Shown: positions 45,205 to 53,723 of the stretch, in pieces
How the letters are laid out: every line of letters begins with the position of its first letter
How positions within the stretch are numbered: position 1 is the first letter of the stretch
From: Ruegeria atlantica
Lineage (GTDB): Bacteria; Pseudomonadota; Alphaproteobacteria; Rhodobacterales; Rhodobacteraceae
Length of the DNA: 64,000 nucleotides
Reading direction: 5' to 3'
Assembly: GCF_013032505.1 (NCBI RefSeq)
Contig: NZ_WQCG01000011.1
Span: forward strand, 1-64,000
Notes under the pieces: generated by a model
Databases searched by the model: none
What the model saw: the letters and a program-made list of their open reading frames with translations, nothing else
Told to the model about the DNA's origin: nothing
Program-made: the position numbers and the translations under genes

Positions 45205-45803
45205 CGCTCGATCTTACCTGGTATGAATGTCAACGGAGGAGCCGGATTACCATCGGAATACTCCCATTCTAGTTTTATTAAATCAGGAAGGTGATTGCTT
45301 TCTGTCCACTTGGAGTGCCAACTCTTTTGAGGTGTTTTTGAACCGGAACCGTAGTAAGAAAATCTTACATTTTTCGCACCAGACACCAGAACAAAATCAC
45401 GATCAATTGGGTCCTGATTGAGACGGTGTTTTCCTCGTCCTCGGATAACAATAGCTTGACCCTTAACTGCGCGGGACCGCACCGTAATCGTAAATTGCGT
45501 GAGAGTTCCACCCCAAAAAAAGTCATCAGCGACCAGGCTTTTGAATTCCAGTGTTTCCTGCCCACCCTGTAGCAATGCAGTGTTTTCACTGAAATTCGAA
45601 ACAAGAGGCATTCGCTCGATCCAACCAACAAGTGAACGGCGAACAACCATGTCGTCTACTGACCGGGAAAATACCTGAAACCGTTCTATCGTTTGGCGAT
45701 TGAAATTGAGTGTGTTTGCGAGCAACACCGCGATCAGCCCCATAATCGCAAGCGAGATCATCAGTTCAAATTGGGTAATCCCTGCTGTTCGTGATCTTCC
45801 CAT
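45162..45803 (-). CDS. gspJ: GspJ-like T2SS minor pseudopilin
   Basis: This 213-residue protein starts MGRSRTAGITQFELMISLAI: cleavage after Gly8 places Glu at +5. The body has the FQVFSRSVDD and VVRRSLVGWIERMPL segment and beta-rich C-terminal half of GspJ. It follows gspI after a short gap and is the last gene of the leftward gsp operon. Its 3' end overlaps gspG from the opposite strand. Confidence 0.75.
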   Translation of the reverse strand: MGRSRTAGITQFELMISLAIMGLIAVLLANTLNFNRQTIERFQVFSRSVDDMVVRRSLVGWIERMPLVSNFSENTALLQGGQETLEFKSLVADDFFWGGTLTQFTITVRSRAVKGQAIVIRGRGKHRLNQDPIDRDFVLVSGAKNVRFSYYGSGSKTPQKSWHSKWTESNHLPDLIKLEWEYSDGNPAPPLTFIPGKIERQRYMSLSSLVPPE

Positions 45804-45808
45804 CCGAC

Positions 45809-46210
45809 TTAGCCTCGCCGCGCGACGACAATGCTGTACTCCTTCGCGTCTCGCTTCGAGTTAACTTGACTTATTGTCAGTATGATTTTGACGAACTTGA
45901 AATAATGATCATGTTTCGTGGGTTTCAGCCCTTGCTCGGTAACTTCCCGGATCTCCCATTCCCACCTATCCTTGTATATGCCGTACGTTGGCATCGCGGG
46001 ATAGGTGATCGTATATTCATTCAATAGTGCCCGCACCATCATGGTTAATTCATACTCAGATTTCGCATCCACCAGCGACCGGGAAAGGCGGGTGGAAATG
46101 CTGTAGACACCAACAAGAACTACCCCAAGACAGGCCGTAGAAATCAAGGTTTCTAACAGGCTAAACCCTCGGACGGGACTTCGACGTGAGCTATCAGAAG
46201 GCAATTTCAT
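45809..46210 (-). CDS. gspI: GspI-like T2SS minor pseudopilin
   Basis: This 133-residue protein has leader RRSPVRG then FSLLETLISTACLGVVLVGV with Glu at +5. The size and the SEYELTMMVRALLNEY helix fit GspI better than GspH. With GspJ and GspK it would form the pseudopilus tip; no separate GspH gene is visible. It overlaps the end of gspF by 17 bases. Confidence 0.72.
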   Translation of the reverse strand: MKLPSDSSRRSPVRGFSLLETLISTACLGVVLVGVYSISTRLSRSLVDAKSEYELTMMVRALLNEYTITYPAMPTYGIYKDRWEWEIREVTEQGLKPTKHDHYFKFVKIILTISQVNSKRDAKEYSIVVARRG

Positions 46211-47426
46211 TCACCTCTAGAATTGCCCCCATCAGAGAGTAAACTAGGAAACCTATGGCCAGTCCGAGAACCAGCGTCAGACATGGAGTAAGTAGGCTGA
46301 GATAGTTTTGTGATTTCCGCTCCACGAGCGAAGACGTATAGTCTGAAAGAACTGCGAGGGCATTGGGTAGACTGTTGGTCTTTTCACCGATGCGAAACAA
46401 CTCTCTGAATGACGCCGGCGTGCGTGAATCCTCGTCGAAAACACCTGACGCCGATAGTCCTGTTTCAACAGAGGTTGCCGCTTCTATGAACTTTTGTCCT
46501 AGCGCGGAGCCATTACCCATGTTTTGCCCGGACATTCGTAACGCATCATTCAATGGTTGGCCCGAACGCAACAACAGTTCTGTTGATTGCGTCAGACGGG
46601 ACAGCATGGCGAGATAAGATAGCGCGCCAATGATGGGCAGTTGGAACTTCAAGCCAGACAATACTGATTTCGTTTTTGGCAGTTGCAATGCGATCGTCAG
46701 AGCCAGCGCAATGCTAGAGAAACCTGCGAGAATGACCCACCACAAATCTCTGACAGTAGAGTTTACCCACAATAAGAAACTCAGGGAGCTTGGTGGGTCT
46801 TTACCAACGGACGCAAAAACGGGTTCAAGGTTTGGGGCCAAGTAAAGCGCGATCACAAAAAACAAAACGATCGCAGCGCAGACAAGTATCGTTGGGTAAA
46901 TCAAAGCAGAAAGAACTTTTTGCCGTATCTGGCTCTGCGATCGAAAGAAACGCGCCAGTTCCTTCAATAAGTTTGGCAAAGTGTTGGTCGTGTCGCTAAC
47001 CTGAAGAAATGACACAAAAATCGGGGAAAAAGACTTGTTCTCAAGTTCGAATGCTCTGGGAAAATCGACACCATCTGCAACATGTTGCCCGACACGTTCA
47101 AAGTGTCGCTTAACGTCTGTCCGTTCTGCAGACAACGCTGCAATCCGTACCACTTCGACGACAGGAAGCCTTGCCTGAAACAGCGTGCCAAGTAAATCGG
47201 CCACTATTGCCTGGTCTTGATATGGTAGGTGCGTGCGCCACAGTTGAATATCGCGTTTGTACCAAGGAATACTTACATTTGAATGAATTGGGCCGATGCC
47301 AAGGTTGACTACCGTCAGGCCTCGGGCTCGCAATGTCTCGAACGCAACTTTCTCTGTTGCCGCGTTGATAGTTCCGGTGTCGTTCGTTCCGGTCGCATCA
47401 TACCCCTGGTAGGAAAACTCTGGCAT
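46194..47426 (-). CDS. gspF: GspF, T2SS inner-membrane platform protein
   Basis: This 410-residue protein starts at ATG 47426 (MPEFSYQGYDATG), with GAGG seven bases upstream; a GTG at 47438 overlapping the gspD stop would add four residues. It has the typical two GspF domains (LLGTLFQARLPVVEVVRIAA and TQSTELLLRSGQPLNDALRM) with three membrane helices, the last being LVLGLAIGFLVYSLMGAIL. The length is standard. Confidence 0.9.
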   Translation of the reverse strand: MPEFSYQGYDATGTNDTGTINAATEKVAFETLRARGLTVVNLGIGPIHSNVSIPWYKRDIQLWRTHLPYQDQAIVADLLGTLFQARLPVVEVVRIAALSAERTDVKRHFERVGQHVADGVDFPRAFELENKSFSPIFVSFLQVSDTTNTLPNLLKELARFFRSQSQIRQKVLSALIYPTILVCAAIVLFFVIALYLAPNLEPVFASVGKDPPSSLSFLLWVNSTVRDLWWVILAGFSSIALALTIALQLPKTKSVLSGLKFQLPIIGALSYLAMLSRLTQSTELLLRSGQPLNDALRMSGQNMGNGSALGQKFIEAATSVETGLSASGVFDEDSRTPASFRELFRIGEKTNSLPNALAVLSDYTSSLVERKSQNYLSLLTPCLTLVLGLAIGFLVYSLMGAILEVNEIAF

Positions 47427-47434
47427 TTTTAACC

Positions 47435-49459
47435 TCACTGAAGAACGTCGGTCACAGTGTGTTTTGGAGAACCAAGCCCAGTTTTTAAGATCGAGTCTGT
47501 TCTGGACAGTTTTGAACGCCAGTATTCCGTCGCTGTGCGTGCGTCAATTTCGGTGTTCACAACCCGCGGCCTAATAAGAACCAATAGCTCTGACCTCCGC
47601 TTGTCGCTCTGGGTTTTCCTGAACAGACTTCCAACGATCGGCGCATCGCCGAGCCCCGGTACTTTTGTTACTGTTTTTGTATCCGACGATTGAACCAAAC
47701 CGCCAAGAGCCAACGTCGAGCCATCATTAAGCAAAACATTTGTTGCGACTTTACGCTGTCGAATAGTTGGTGAATCAATGCCCGAGGTTTGTTCTTGTGA
47801 GACACTGCTGATTTCTTGCACAACGTCGAGGACAACACGGCCATTCCGACTTATATTTGGAGTTACTGTCAGAATTACACCGGTGTCTCGATACTCGATA
47901 TTTGTGATTGTCGGTGCATCACTCGAAGAGTTATCGGTTGACGTCTGAGTTGCAATGGGAACCTGATCGCCGATCTGTAACACCGCCTCTTGGTTATCCA
48001 GCACCATGAGTGTGGGAGAAGAGATGATTTTTACGTCCGTCACGCCAGAAAGTGCACTGAGCGCTGCTCGTGCGCCTCCTGTGCCAAATACTACAGAAAA
48101 TCCCGGGAAAGTGGGCCTTGTGCTGCCGTTGGTCGCATCTGAGAATGTGTAATCAAAATTCCCACTTTCAAAGAACCACCGAACACCCAGATCCAATTCG
48201 TCGTTCAATCGAACTTCAGCGATCGTTGCTTCAAGCATGACTTGTTGCGGACTACTATCAATATCGTTTAGAAGTTCGCGAATTTCTCGATGTTCGCGGC
48301 GGTTTGCGCGAACAAGGAGCGCGTTTCTGGCTTTATCCGCAGCAACCCTGGATGCTTTGATTTCGTTCTTTAGGGCTTGACCGTCTGTACTGTCTTCTGT
48401 CGCTATCGGACCAGCTAAAAGGTCGTTCAGTATCGGAGCAACATCAACAGCAGCGCGATTTTGCAATTCATAAATCTTGATAAAATTTTTGGAGCCGCTT
48501 GCCGTTCGATCCAATTCCCGGATCCACTTTTGTGCAGCCGAAAGATATCGGGACCTGGACGTGATAATCAAAACCGACCCCAGACGTTTGTTAGGAATGA
48601 ACTCTATGACACCTTCCAGATTCCCACCTTCTTCATTTTCAAATATTACATTCAATTCATCGACGATTGCATCGGGATCAGCGGAATTGAGTTCGATCAA
48701 AGCAACAGATTTACCTCTCAGCACATCCACGTCAAAAAGATTCAATGCATCCAAAGCTGCTTCTAGTTGAGCTGGACTGCCCGTCATCATAATCAGGTTT
48801 CGACGTCTATCCGCGACGGCCGTTAACCCTTCAGCGATCAGCGGTTCAAGCAGGTTAACCATTTGAGCTGCTGAAATATACTCAAGACGTGCGACAACAA
48901 TGTTTGCTCCAGAGACGGAACCTGCAGATGCCAAACGAAATGCTTTATTCCCAGAAGTACCTGGTACGATTTTGACAATTTTGCCCTGCTGCACAAGGCG
49001 TGCGCCATTGGCAGAGAGGGCAGCTTCAAAAAGTTCTAGTAAAGAGTCCTTTGGAATTGGTCCGGTAGACTGAATGGTGATGGTGCCGCTGACATCATCG
49101 CCAACCGCATAACTCAATCCCAGAGTTTCGCTGAGAACGACTTCGGCCGCAGCCTCCACACTCGCATTCACGAGTGACACCTCTACCGTTTCGCCGTCTC
49201 GAGGCACTATGATCGCCTTGGATCTTCGCGTCGTTGCCCCATGCCGTGGATTTACGAACTGGTCGTTGCCGCGAGCCACTGCACTTGAGCGACCACTGAG
49301 GGCGACCGACGTATTCTCGCTGGAAAATCTGTTCAGAATTGAATTACGTTCCACTTTGACATCGTCACCAAACACCCCGGAACTTGTGGTGACAGTCTCG
49401 GTACAGGCGGTTAAAAATATGCAAGCTACCCAAATTGAGATCGTTTTAAACCGCATCAT
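47435..49459 (-). CDS. gspD: GspD, T2SS outer-membrane secretin (lipoprotein)
   Basis: This 674-residue protein has a lipoprotein signal with lipobox LTAC (Cys19), so it may not need a separate pilotin; no gspS is seen. N0 and N-domains follow (VEVSLVNASVEAAAEVVL, IVVARLEYISAAQMVNLLEP, IKIYELQNRAAVDVAPIL), then the secretin domain with VKIISSPTLMVLDNQEA, QIGDQVPIAT and VPGLGDAPIVGSLFR. These are the strongest secretin signatures. It forms the exit pore for Sec-exported substrates. Confidence 0.93.
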   Translation of the reverse strand: MMRFKTISIWVACIFLTACTETVTTSSGVFGDDVKVERNSILNRFSSENTSVALSGRSSAVARGNDQFVNPRHGATTRRSKAIIVPRDGETVEVSLVNASVEAAAEVVLSETLGLSYAVGDDVSGTITIQSTGPIPKDSLLELFEAALSANGARLVQQGKIVKIVPGTSGNKAFRLASAGSVSGANIVVARLEYISAAQMVNLLEPLIAEGLTAVADRRRNLIMMTGSPAQLEAALDALNLFDVDVLRGKSVALIELNSADPDAIVDELNVIFENEEGGNLEGVIEFIPNKRLGSVLIITSRSRYLSAAQKWIRELDRTASGSKNFIKIYELQNRAAVDVAPILNDLLAGPIATEDSTDGQALKNEIKASRVAADKARNALLVRANRREHREIRELLNDIDSSPQQVMLEATIAEVRLNDELDLGVRWFFESGNFDYTFSDATNGSTRPTFPGFSVVFGTGGARAALSALSGVTDVKIISSPTLMVLDNQEAVLQIGDQVPIATQTSTDNSSSDAPTITNIEYRDTGVILTVTPNISRNGRVVLDVVQEISSVSQEQTSGIDSPTIRQRKVATNVLLNDGSTLALGGLVQSSDTKTVTKVPGLGDAPIVGSLFRKTQSDKRRSELLVLIRPRVVNTEIDARTATEYWRSKLSRTDSILKTGLGSPKHTVTDVLQ

Positions 49460-49462
49460 TCC

Positions 49463-50038
49463 TCACTTAACATCTTTGTCGACTGTCGTTCTTTTGTTGG
49501 TTTCAACGATGTGCTGGAATTCACCGGATTCTAAACGGACCATCCTTTTTGACACATCTGCAACATTCCACTCAAGCAAGCGGTCGCCGGCCCGAACCCA
49601 ACGCTCCTCGGCGGTTGTCGGTAACGAAAGCAACACTCGTAAATCATCGCCGCGCCGCACGTAGCCACGAAACTCAAGAACGGGTAAAAAAGGGCGTGGT
49701 TTGGCGACAGGTTCGCTTGCTTTCGGTTTTGGCTGCGGAACACTAACCGCTAGAGGCGTTGGGAGTTCAGATTGGGGTGCGTTTTGCACGTTGCTTCTTG
49801 TTTCAGAGAACAAGGGCTTGTCTTTTAACATTTCTTGCCGCGTTTCATAGTCAGCAGTGTAGGGAATGCTAAAATTGATCTCTGGTGCCGCTGTGGCACC
49901 AGAAGCCTTGTTTCCAAAGTTGTCCTGAGCGGCAAGCGAATTGGTTTTTTCATTAGGCGGAAACAACGCTAACCAACCAAACAAACCCGCAAAAAGCCAG
50001 ACCGTAAGTGGAGGAATGTAAACCCGGACACCCGTCAT
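49463..50038 (-). CDS. gspC: GspC-like T2SS inner-membrane linker
   Basis: This 191-residue protein starts at the ATG that overlaps the gspM stop (ATGA); an ATG at 50062 is possible. One membrane helix (PLTVWLFAGLFGWLALF) is followed by a Pro-rich linker and a small beta domain with LEFRGYVRRGDDLRVLLSL, ERWVRAGDRLLEWNV, like the HR domain of GspC, which binds the secretin. The PDZ domain of classical GspC is missing. Confidence 0.65.
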   Translation of the reverse strand: MTGVRVYIPPLTVWLFAGLFGWLALFPPNEKTNSLAAQDNFGNKASGATAAPEINFSIPYTADYETRQEMLKDKPLFSETRSNVQNAPQSELPTPLAVSVPQPKPKASEPVAKPRPFLPVLEFRGYVRRGDDLRVLLSLPTTAEERWVRAGDRLLEWNVADVSKRMVRLESGEFQHIVETNKRTTVDKDVK

Positions 50039-50571
50039 GCTTGGTCGCTCCAAAACACCCATAGGTTCACCTGTAGATAGATTGGGACACCCTGAGCGGA
50101 ACCACGCTGACTCCGGCTCGGACGAATGCGAAGTGTTTCGATAGCGACTTTAGGAGTATGATGTTCTAACTCTGCTAAGAACTTAAATGCGTCGTCGAGA
50201 AATCCTTCGATTTCAATGCTGAATGAAACGATATCGTTCTGTGTTTTATGGCGTGCTTGTGAGTTGTTGAATGAAACAAGTGTCATCGCTGTTTGCGCGG
50301 TGAGATCGACGGCCATCTTTTGCAATGAAAGTTCAGCCGTAGCTTTGGTCTTGCCTTTCCACAACAAGTCGCTTGGGAAATCCGTTTCGCGTGTTTCAAG
50401 ACGCAAGTATTCAAGTCGGTTTTGAATTTCAGAAATTTCTTTTTCGAGGTTGGACTTCCTGTTCGAAAGCACTTTTCTGTCATTTTCAAATACGAAGTGA
50501 CTTGCCAGCAGCACGATACCAACGACGACGGCACCCAGAAGAAGGGTCAAAACTGATCGATACCTATTCAC
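50035..50571 (-). CDS. gspM: GspM-like T2SS inner-membrane protein
   Basis: This 178-residue protein has an N-terminal membrane helix (LTLLLGAVVVGIVLLASHF), a coiled segment (KSNLEKEISEIQNRLEYLRL) and a small ferredoxin-like C-terminal domain, the layout of GspM/PilO. It overlaps gspL at the 5' side and gspC at the 3' side, in the order L-M-C-D, which supports the call more than sequence does. Confidence 0.65.
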   Translation of the reverse strand: MNRYRSVLTLLLGAVVVGIVLLASHFVFENDRKVLSNRKSNLEKEISEIQNRLEYLRLETRETDFPSDLLWKGKTKATAELSLQKMAVDLTAQTAMTLVSFNNSQARHKTQNDIVSFSIEIEGFLDDAFKFLAELEHHTPKVAIETLRIRPSRSQRGSAQGVPIYLQVNLWVFWSDQA

Positions 50572-51559
50572 TTGCGTGCCTTCTCGGTTTTTCGATCACC
50601 GCCGCCAAATCGAACCTGTTTTTTCTGGAATAGCTGTCAAAGGTTACAGGTCCTGCAAGGTCAACTCGCTCTACCCAGGGAAGAGAGCTTATCTTCTCCA
50701 TTACATCTGTGGCTTCACTGCCGGTAAAACCCGAGAATGATACCCTGGAACCGCTGATGATCAGTTCGGAAATCCAGGTTTCTTGATCAAGTATTTCGGT
50801 TAGATCGAAGATTATCGATAGTCGTTGATGTTCCGATACGAATAGATCGACATCCTGGATAACCCCTGTCTGGAACGAGGTTTCTTCCTCCAGCTGCTGT
50901 CTGAGGACAATTGCGTTCGCACTTAGCTCATTCTTCATTTGCTCCAACAGCGCAATGTCGTTCCGCAACGTTGTAGTTTCTGTAAATCCCCGCCACAGCA
51001 CCAACAAAACTGAGCCGACAAAAAGCGAAGCCGCAACTACATCCCAAAGTCGGCGGGAACGATCGACATGGCGTCGGTAGTCAGAAAATAGCAAAGGTTC
51101 ACATGCAACAGTTACGCTGATCGTTCGCACTTTGCCGTGCTTTGCCGCAATCACGTTTTCAATCTGTTCAAGTGTTTTTTTCTTTATGAGGTAGATCACA
51201 ACCCGAAGGCTTGACTTCTCGTGTTTCTCGATCCGGTATCGCCAGGCAAGACCAGTACCGTTTTCTGGCAGCGATTGCCGCATGTTAACGTCTACTGCCT
51301 TCGAAAGGTCACTCTTGGCCGCGATAGGTATCGTCAATTCTCTTGTGAGCAACAATTCTTGAGCCAACGTCACATCGACAATTTCGCCCCGAGTGAGTGG
51401 TCCGGTGTCGACGGGTAGAGAGGCAATGTAAAGATTTCGCGACCATTCCGCCGAAAATCCGGGCAATACAATCCATCCCGGCAATTGACGGTACAGCCGA
51501 GCGCTAATAGTCACTAGATGACTACGAATTACCAACAGTATGCTTGAGTGTGTGTTCAA
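50564..51559 (-). CDS. gspL: GspL/PilN-like T2SS protein
   Basis: This 331-residue protein has a cytoplasmic actin-like first half (TRELTIPIAAKSDLSKAVDV and VYLIKKKTLEQIENVI), a membrane helix near residues 173-191 (WDVVAASLFVGSVLLVLW), a coiled segment and a periplasmic ferredoxin-like domain (ELIISGSRVSFSGFTGSEATDV). It recruits the GspE ATPase to the membrane. The annotated TTG start has no clear ribosome site; a GTG at 51514 giving MTISARLYRQLPG is a reasonable alternative. Confidence 0.75.
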   Translation of the reverse strand: MNTHSSILLVIRSHLVTISARLYRQLPGWIVLPGFSAEWSRNLYIASLPVDTGPLTRGEIVDVTLAQELLLTRELTIPIAAKSDLSKAVDVNMRQSLPENGTGLAWRYRIEKHEKSSLRVVIYLIKKKTLEQIENVIAAKHGKVRTISVTVACEPLLFSDYRRHVDRSRRLWDVVAASLFVGSVLLVLWRGFTETTTLRNDIALLEQMKNELSANAIVLRQQLEEETSFQTGVIQDVDLFVSEHQRLSIIFDLTEILDQETWISELIISGSRVSFSGFTGSEATDVMEKISSLPWVERVDLAGPVTFDSYSRKNRFDLAAVIEKPRRHASE

Positions 51560-51621
51560 CCTAAAAGTCTGCGTCCTAGTTTTTACTCAACTTATAGTAT
51601 GATTTACTCACGAGATCAAAG
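51560..51621. promoter_or_regulatory. Divergent promoter region between gspL and gspE
   Basis: The 62 AT-rich bases hold two direct copies of TTTACTCA (51582-51589 and 51603-51610), one extended to TTTTACTCAA, whose complement TTGAGTAAAA also precedes the rhs gene. TATAGT at 51594-51599 could be a -10 box for gspE. A repeated site between divergent promoters suggests one regulator for both directions. Confidence 0.4.
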
Positions 51622-53013
51622 ATGACTTTGACCAAATACGTAACCTACAACATCGAAACCTTCATTGAGGATCTCCTGAATGAAAGTGCCATTGATCAAT
51701 TGGGAGTGTCGCGCGCGTTGGCAATTGCCGAGGCAGAAGACATTTCGCTGGATCGGGCAATCCTGAAGTTGGGGCTCGTGGATGAGGAGTTGTTGATACC
51801 CAGGTTGGCCAAGTCTGCTGGCTGCAAGCAGATAGCCGACATTCCCGAGTACACTCCGGATTTGGTATCTCTGGATCTGCTGACGTTTTCATATTGTCAA
51901 TCTAACCAAATTGTGCCCATTTCTGATGCGAACGGACGTTCGTTTATCTTATCGAGCGATCCTGCGAACGGTGCTCTCGGCGCGGAGCTTTTGTTTTTTC
52001 TTGAAAGACCGCCCGCTGTTGTTGCCGCGCCGACAAGGATCATTCGGTCTTTGCTTGCTTCTCTTGATGAGACGCAAGAAGATACAAAAGTATCCGGCGA
52101 ACGCCTGCAAGCGGACCAGGAAGCGTTGCGACAGGGCGAGTTTGAAGGACCCGTTATTCGCTTTGTGTCCGAGATTCTTAACGAGGCGGTGGCAGTCGGG
52201 GCATCTGACGTCCATTTCGAAGCTCAAGAGGATGGACTACGGATCAGGCTTCGTATCAATGGGATTTTGCAAGCCCATCCGGTGAACCGGTCTTTAAGCG
52301 TTGTGTCGATCCTTGCACGACTCAAGGTCATATCTGGCATGAATGTTTCCGAGCGCCGATTGCCTCAGGATGGGCGAATTACGTCCACAATTGCAGGACG
52401 CAAGGTAGATTTTCGCGTATCGTCGGTCCCGACCAGTTTTGGCGAGAGTATTGTGTGCCGGGTTCTGGACCCCAATGCATTGCGGCTTGGGTGGGGCAAG
52501 TTGGGGTTCGATGCCGAAACGACGAGGCAGATCATTGAGATCATCGAGCAGCCAAACGGATTGTTCCTGGTTACCGGACCAACTGGCTCAGGTAAGACGA
52601 CGACGCTATATACGGCGCTGGCCCATTTGAACGATGAAGGGCGCAAGATCCTGACGGTTGAGGATCCGATAGAATACAATCTGGCCGGTGTGGAGCAGGT
52701 CCAGGTCCACGAGGAAATCGGATTGACGTTCGCCCGAACGTTGCGTTCGTTTCTGCGTCAGGACCCGAATGTTCTGATGGTTGGGGAAATCCGAGATGAG
52801 GAGACGGCTGAAATTGCCTGTCGGGCGGCGATGGTAGGCCGGATGGTGTTGTCGACCCTGCACACGAACACGCCGGAAGGGGCAGTGACGCGGCTTACGA
52901 ATCTCGGTGTGCCGGAATATGTGGTGAAGGCCGTGCTGCGCGGGGTGTTGGGGCAGCGTTTGGAGATCTCGGGCGGAGGCGTGCGGCGGTTGCAGGCGAA
53001 GCTTGCACTGTGA
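51622..53013 (+). CDS. gspE: GspE, T2SS assembly ATPase
   Basis: This 463-residue ATPase has an N1/N2-type domain (to about 165), then the catalytic core with Walker A TGPTGSGKTTTLY at residues 318-330, Asp box ILTVEDPIEYNLAGVEQ, Walker B NVLMVGEIRDEETAEIA and His box LSTLHTNTPEGAV. It ends LRGVLGQRLEISGGG, then VRRLQAKLAL. The CxxC...CxxC zinc insert that normally follows QRL in GspE is missing, so it is shorter than most. It is alone on the plus strand, divergent from the gspL-J operon. A fragment of a second copy is at 43247. Confidence 0.93.
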   Translation: MTLTKYVTYNIETFIEDLLNESAIDQLGVSRALAIAEAEDISLDRAILKLGLVDEELLIPRLAKSAGCKQIADIPEYTPDLVSLDLLTFSYCQSNQIVPISDANGRSFILSSDPANGALGAELLFFLERPPAVVAAPTRIIRSLLASLDETQEDTKVSGERLQADQEALRQGEFEGPVIRFVSEILNEAVAVGASDVHFEAQEDGLRIRLRINGILQAHPVNRSLSVVSILARLKVISGMNVSERRLPQDGRITSTIAGRKVDFRVSSVPTSFGESIVCRVLDPNALRLGWGKLGFDAETTRQIIEIIEQPNGLFLVTGPTGSGKTTTLYTALAHLNDEGRKILTVEDPIEYNLAGVEQVQVHEEIGLTFARTLRSFLRQDPNVLMVGEIRDEETAEIACRAAMVGRMVLSTLHTNTPEGAVTRLTNLGVPEYVVKAVLRGVLGQRLEISGGGVRRLQAKLAL

Positions 53014-53127
53014 GCCGCAACTCAGTGCAACAGAGCCTGTCCGAGGCGGATGGAACAACGCCTAACGGAAGCAAACCCGACGGTTTTCAACCGCTTCCAA
53101 ACAAGTTGGCAATGCCATTTGTTTTGT

Positions 53128-53670
53128 TTAGAGGGTGCCGACGGAGACCCGAACAAACCCCCAGCCCTTATCCATCCCAGCCTCATTGAGGCCGGTTACG
53201 AGTTGGTCGGACAGGAACAACAGCTTAGGCACCTTCGGGTCCAGTCAGATATCGGGTCCAGCCAGCGCTTCTGGAACAACGACAAGCTCTTTTTCTTGTC
53301 CGCTTATGGGTAGATATCTTACACCACCACCTCGGCAATTTAGAGGCGCGCTTGCTGGCCCATCTTCTGGTCCAAGCGCTTCATAATTACCCATGGAGCG
53401 TTTGTTGCACACATTCAGGAAGTAGTACGGCTCGGGTGTTGAGAGCCGGGTTTCGTGGGAATACATCAGGGTTAAGGGATGAAATACCGTTTCTCCCAGA
53501 TCAAACCGTTCAAGAACAGATTTGGCTAATTCAGAGACCAGAGGATATCCACCACCGCTCATAAATGGCGGTCCGACGTATTCGGGATACGTATTGAAAT
53601 ACCAAATGTCGCCAACCGGCTCCTTGGTCAGGATGTCACCGCGCTTCCAGCTGTCAGATTCGTCGGTCAA
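53128..53670 (-). pseudogene. Imm11/DUF1629-like immunity gene with a premature stop
   Basis: The minus strand reads GDIWYFNTYPEYVGPPFM, YPLVSELAKSVLERFDLGE, then PYYFLNVCNKRSM, like Imm11 (DUF1629) immunity proteins. At 53245-53247 a TGA follows GPDI; the same frame then continues LDPKVPKLLFLSDQLVTGLN and ends in TAA at 53128. Family members have a Trp at the stop position (DIWRD-like), so a TGG to TGA change explains it. The 5' end is also unclear: only a TTG is available. No partner toxin is next to it. Confidence 0.65.
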
Positions 53671-53723
53671 GGTGCGCGTCCGCGAAACCTCGATTCACGT
53701 TCTCATCTAGTTGGCTGCCATTG

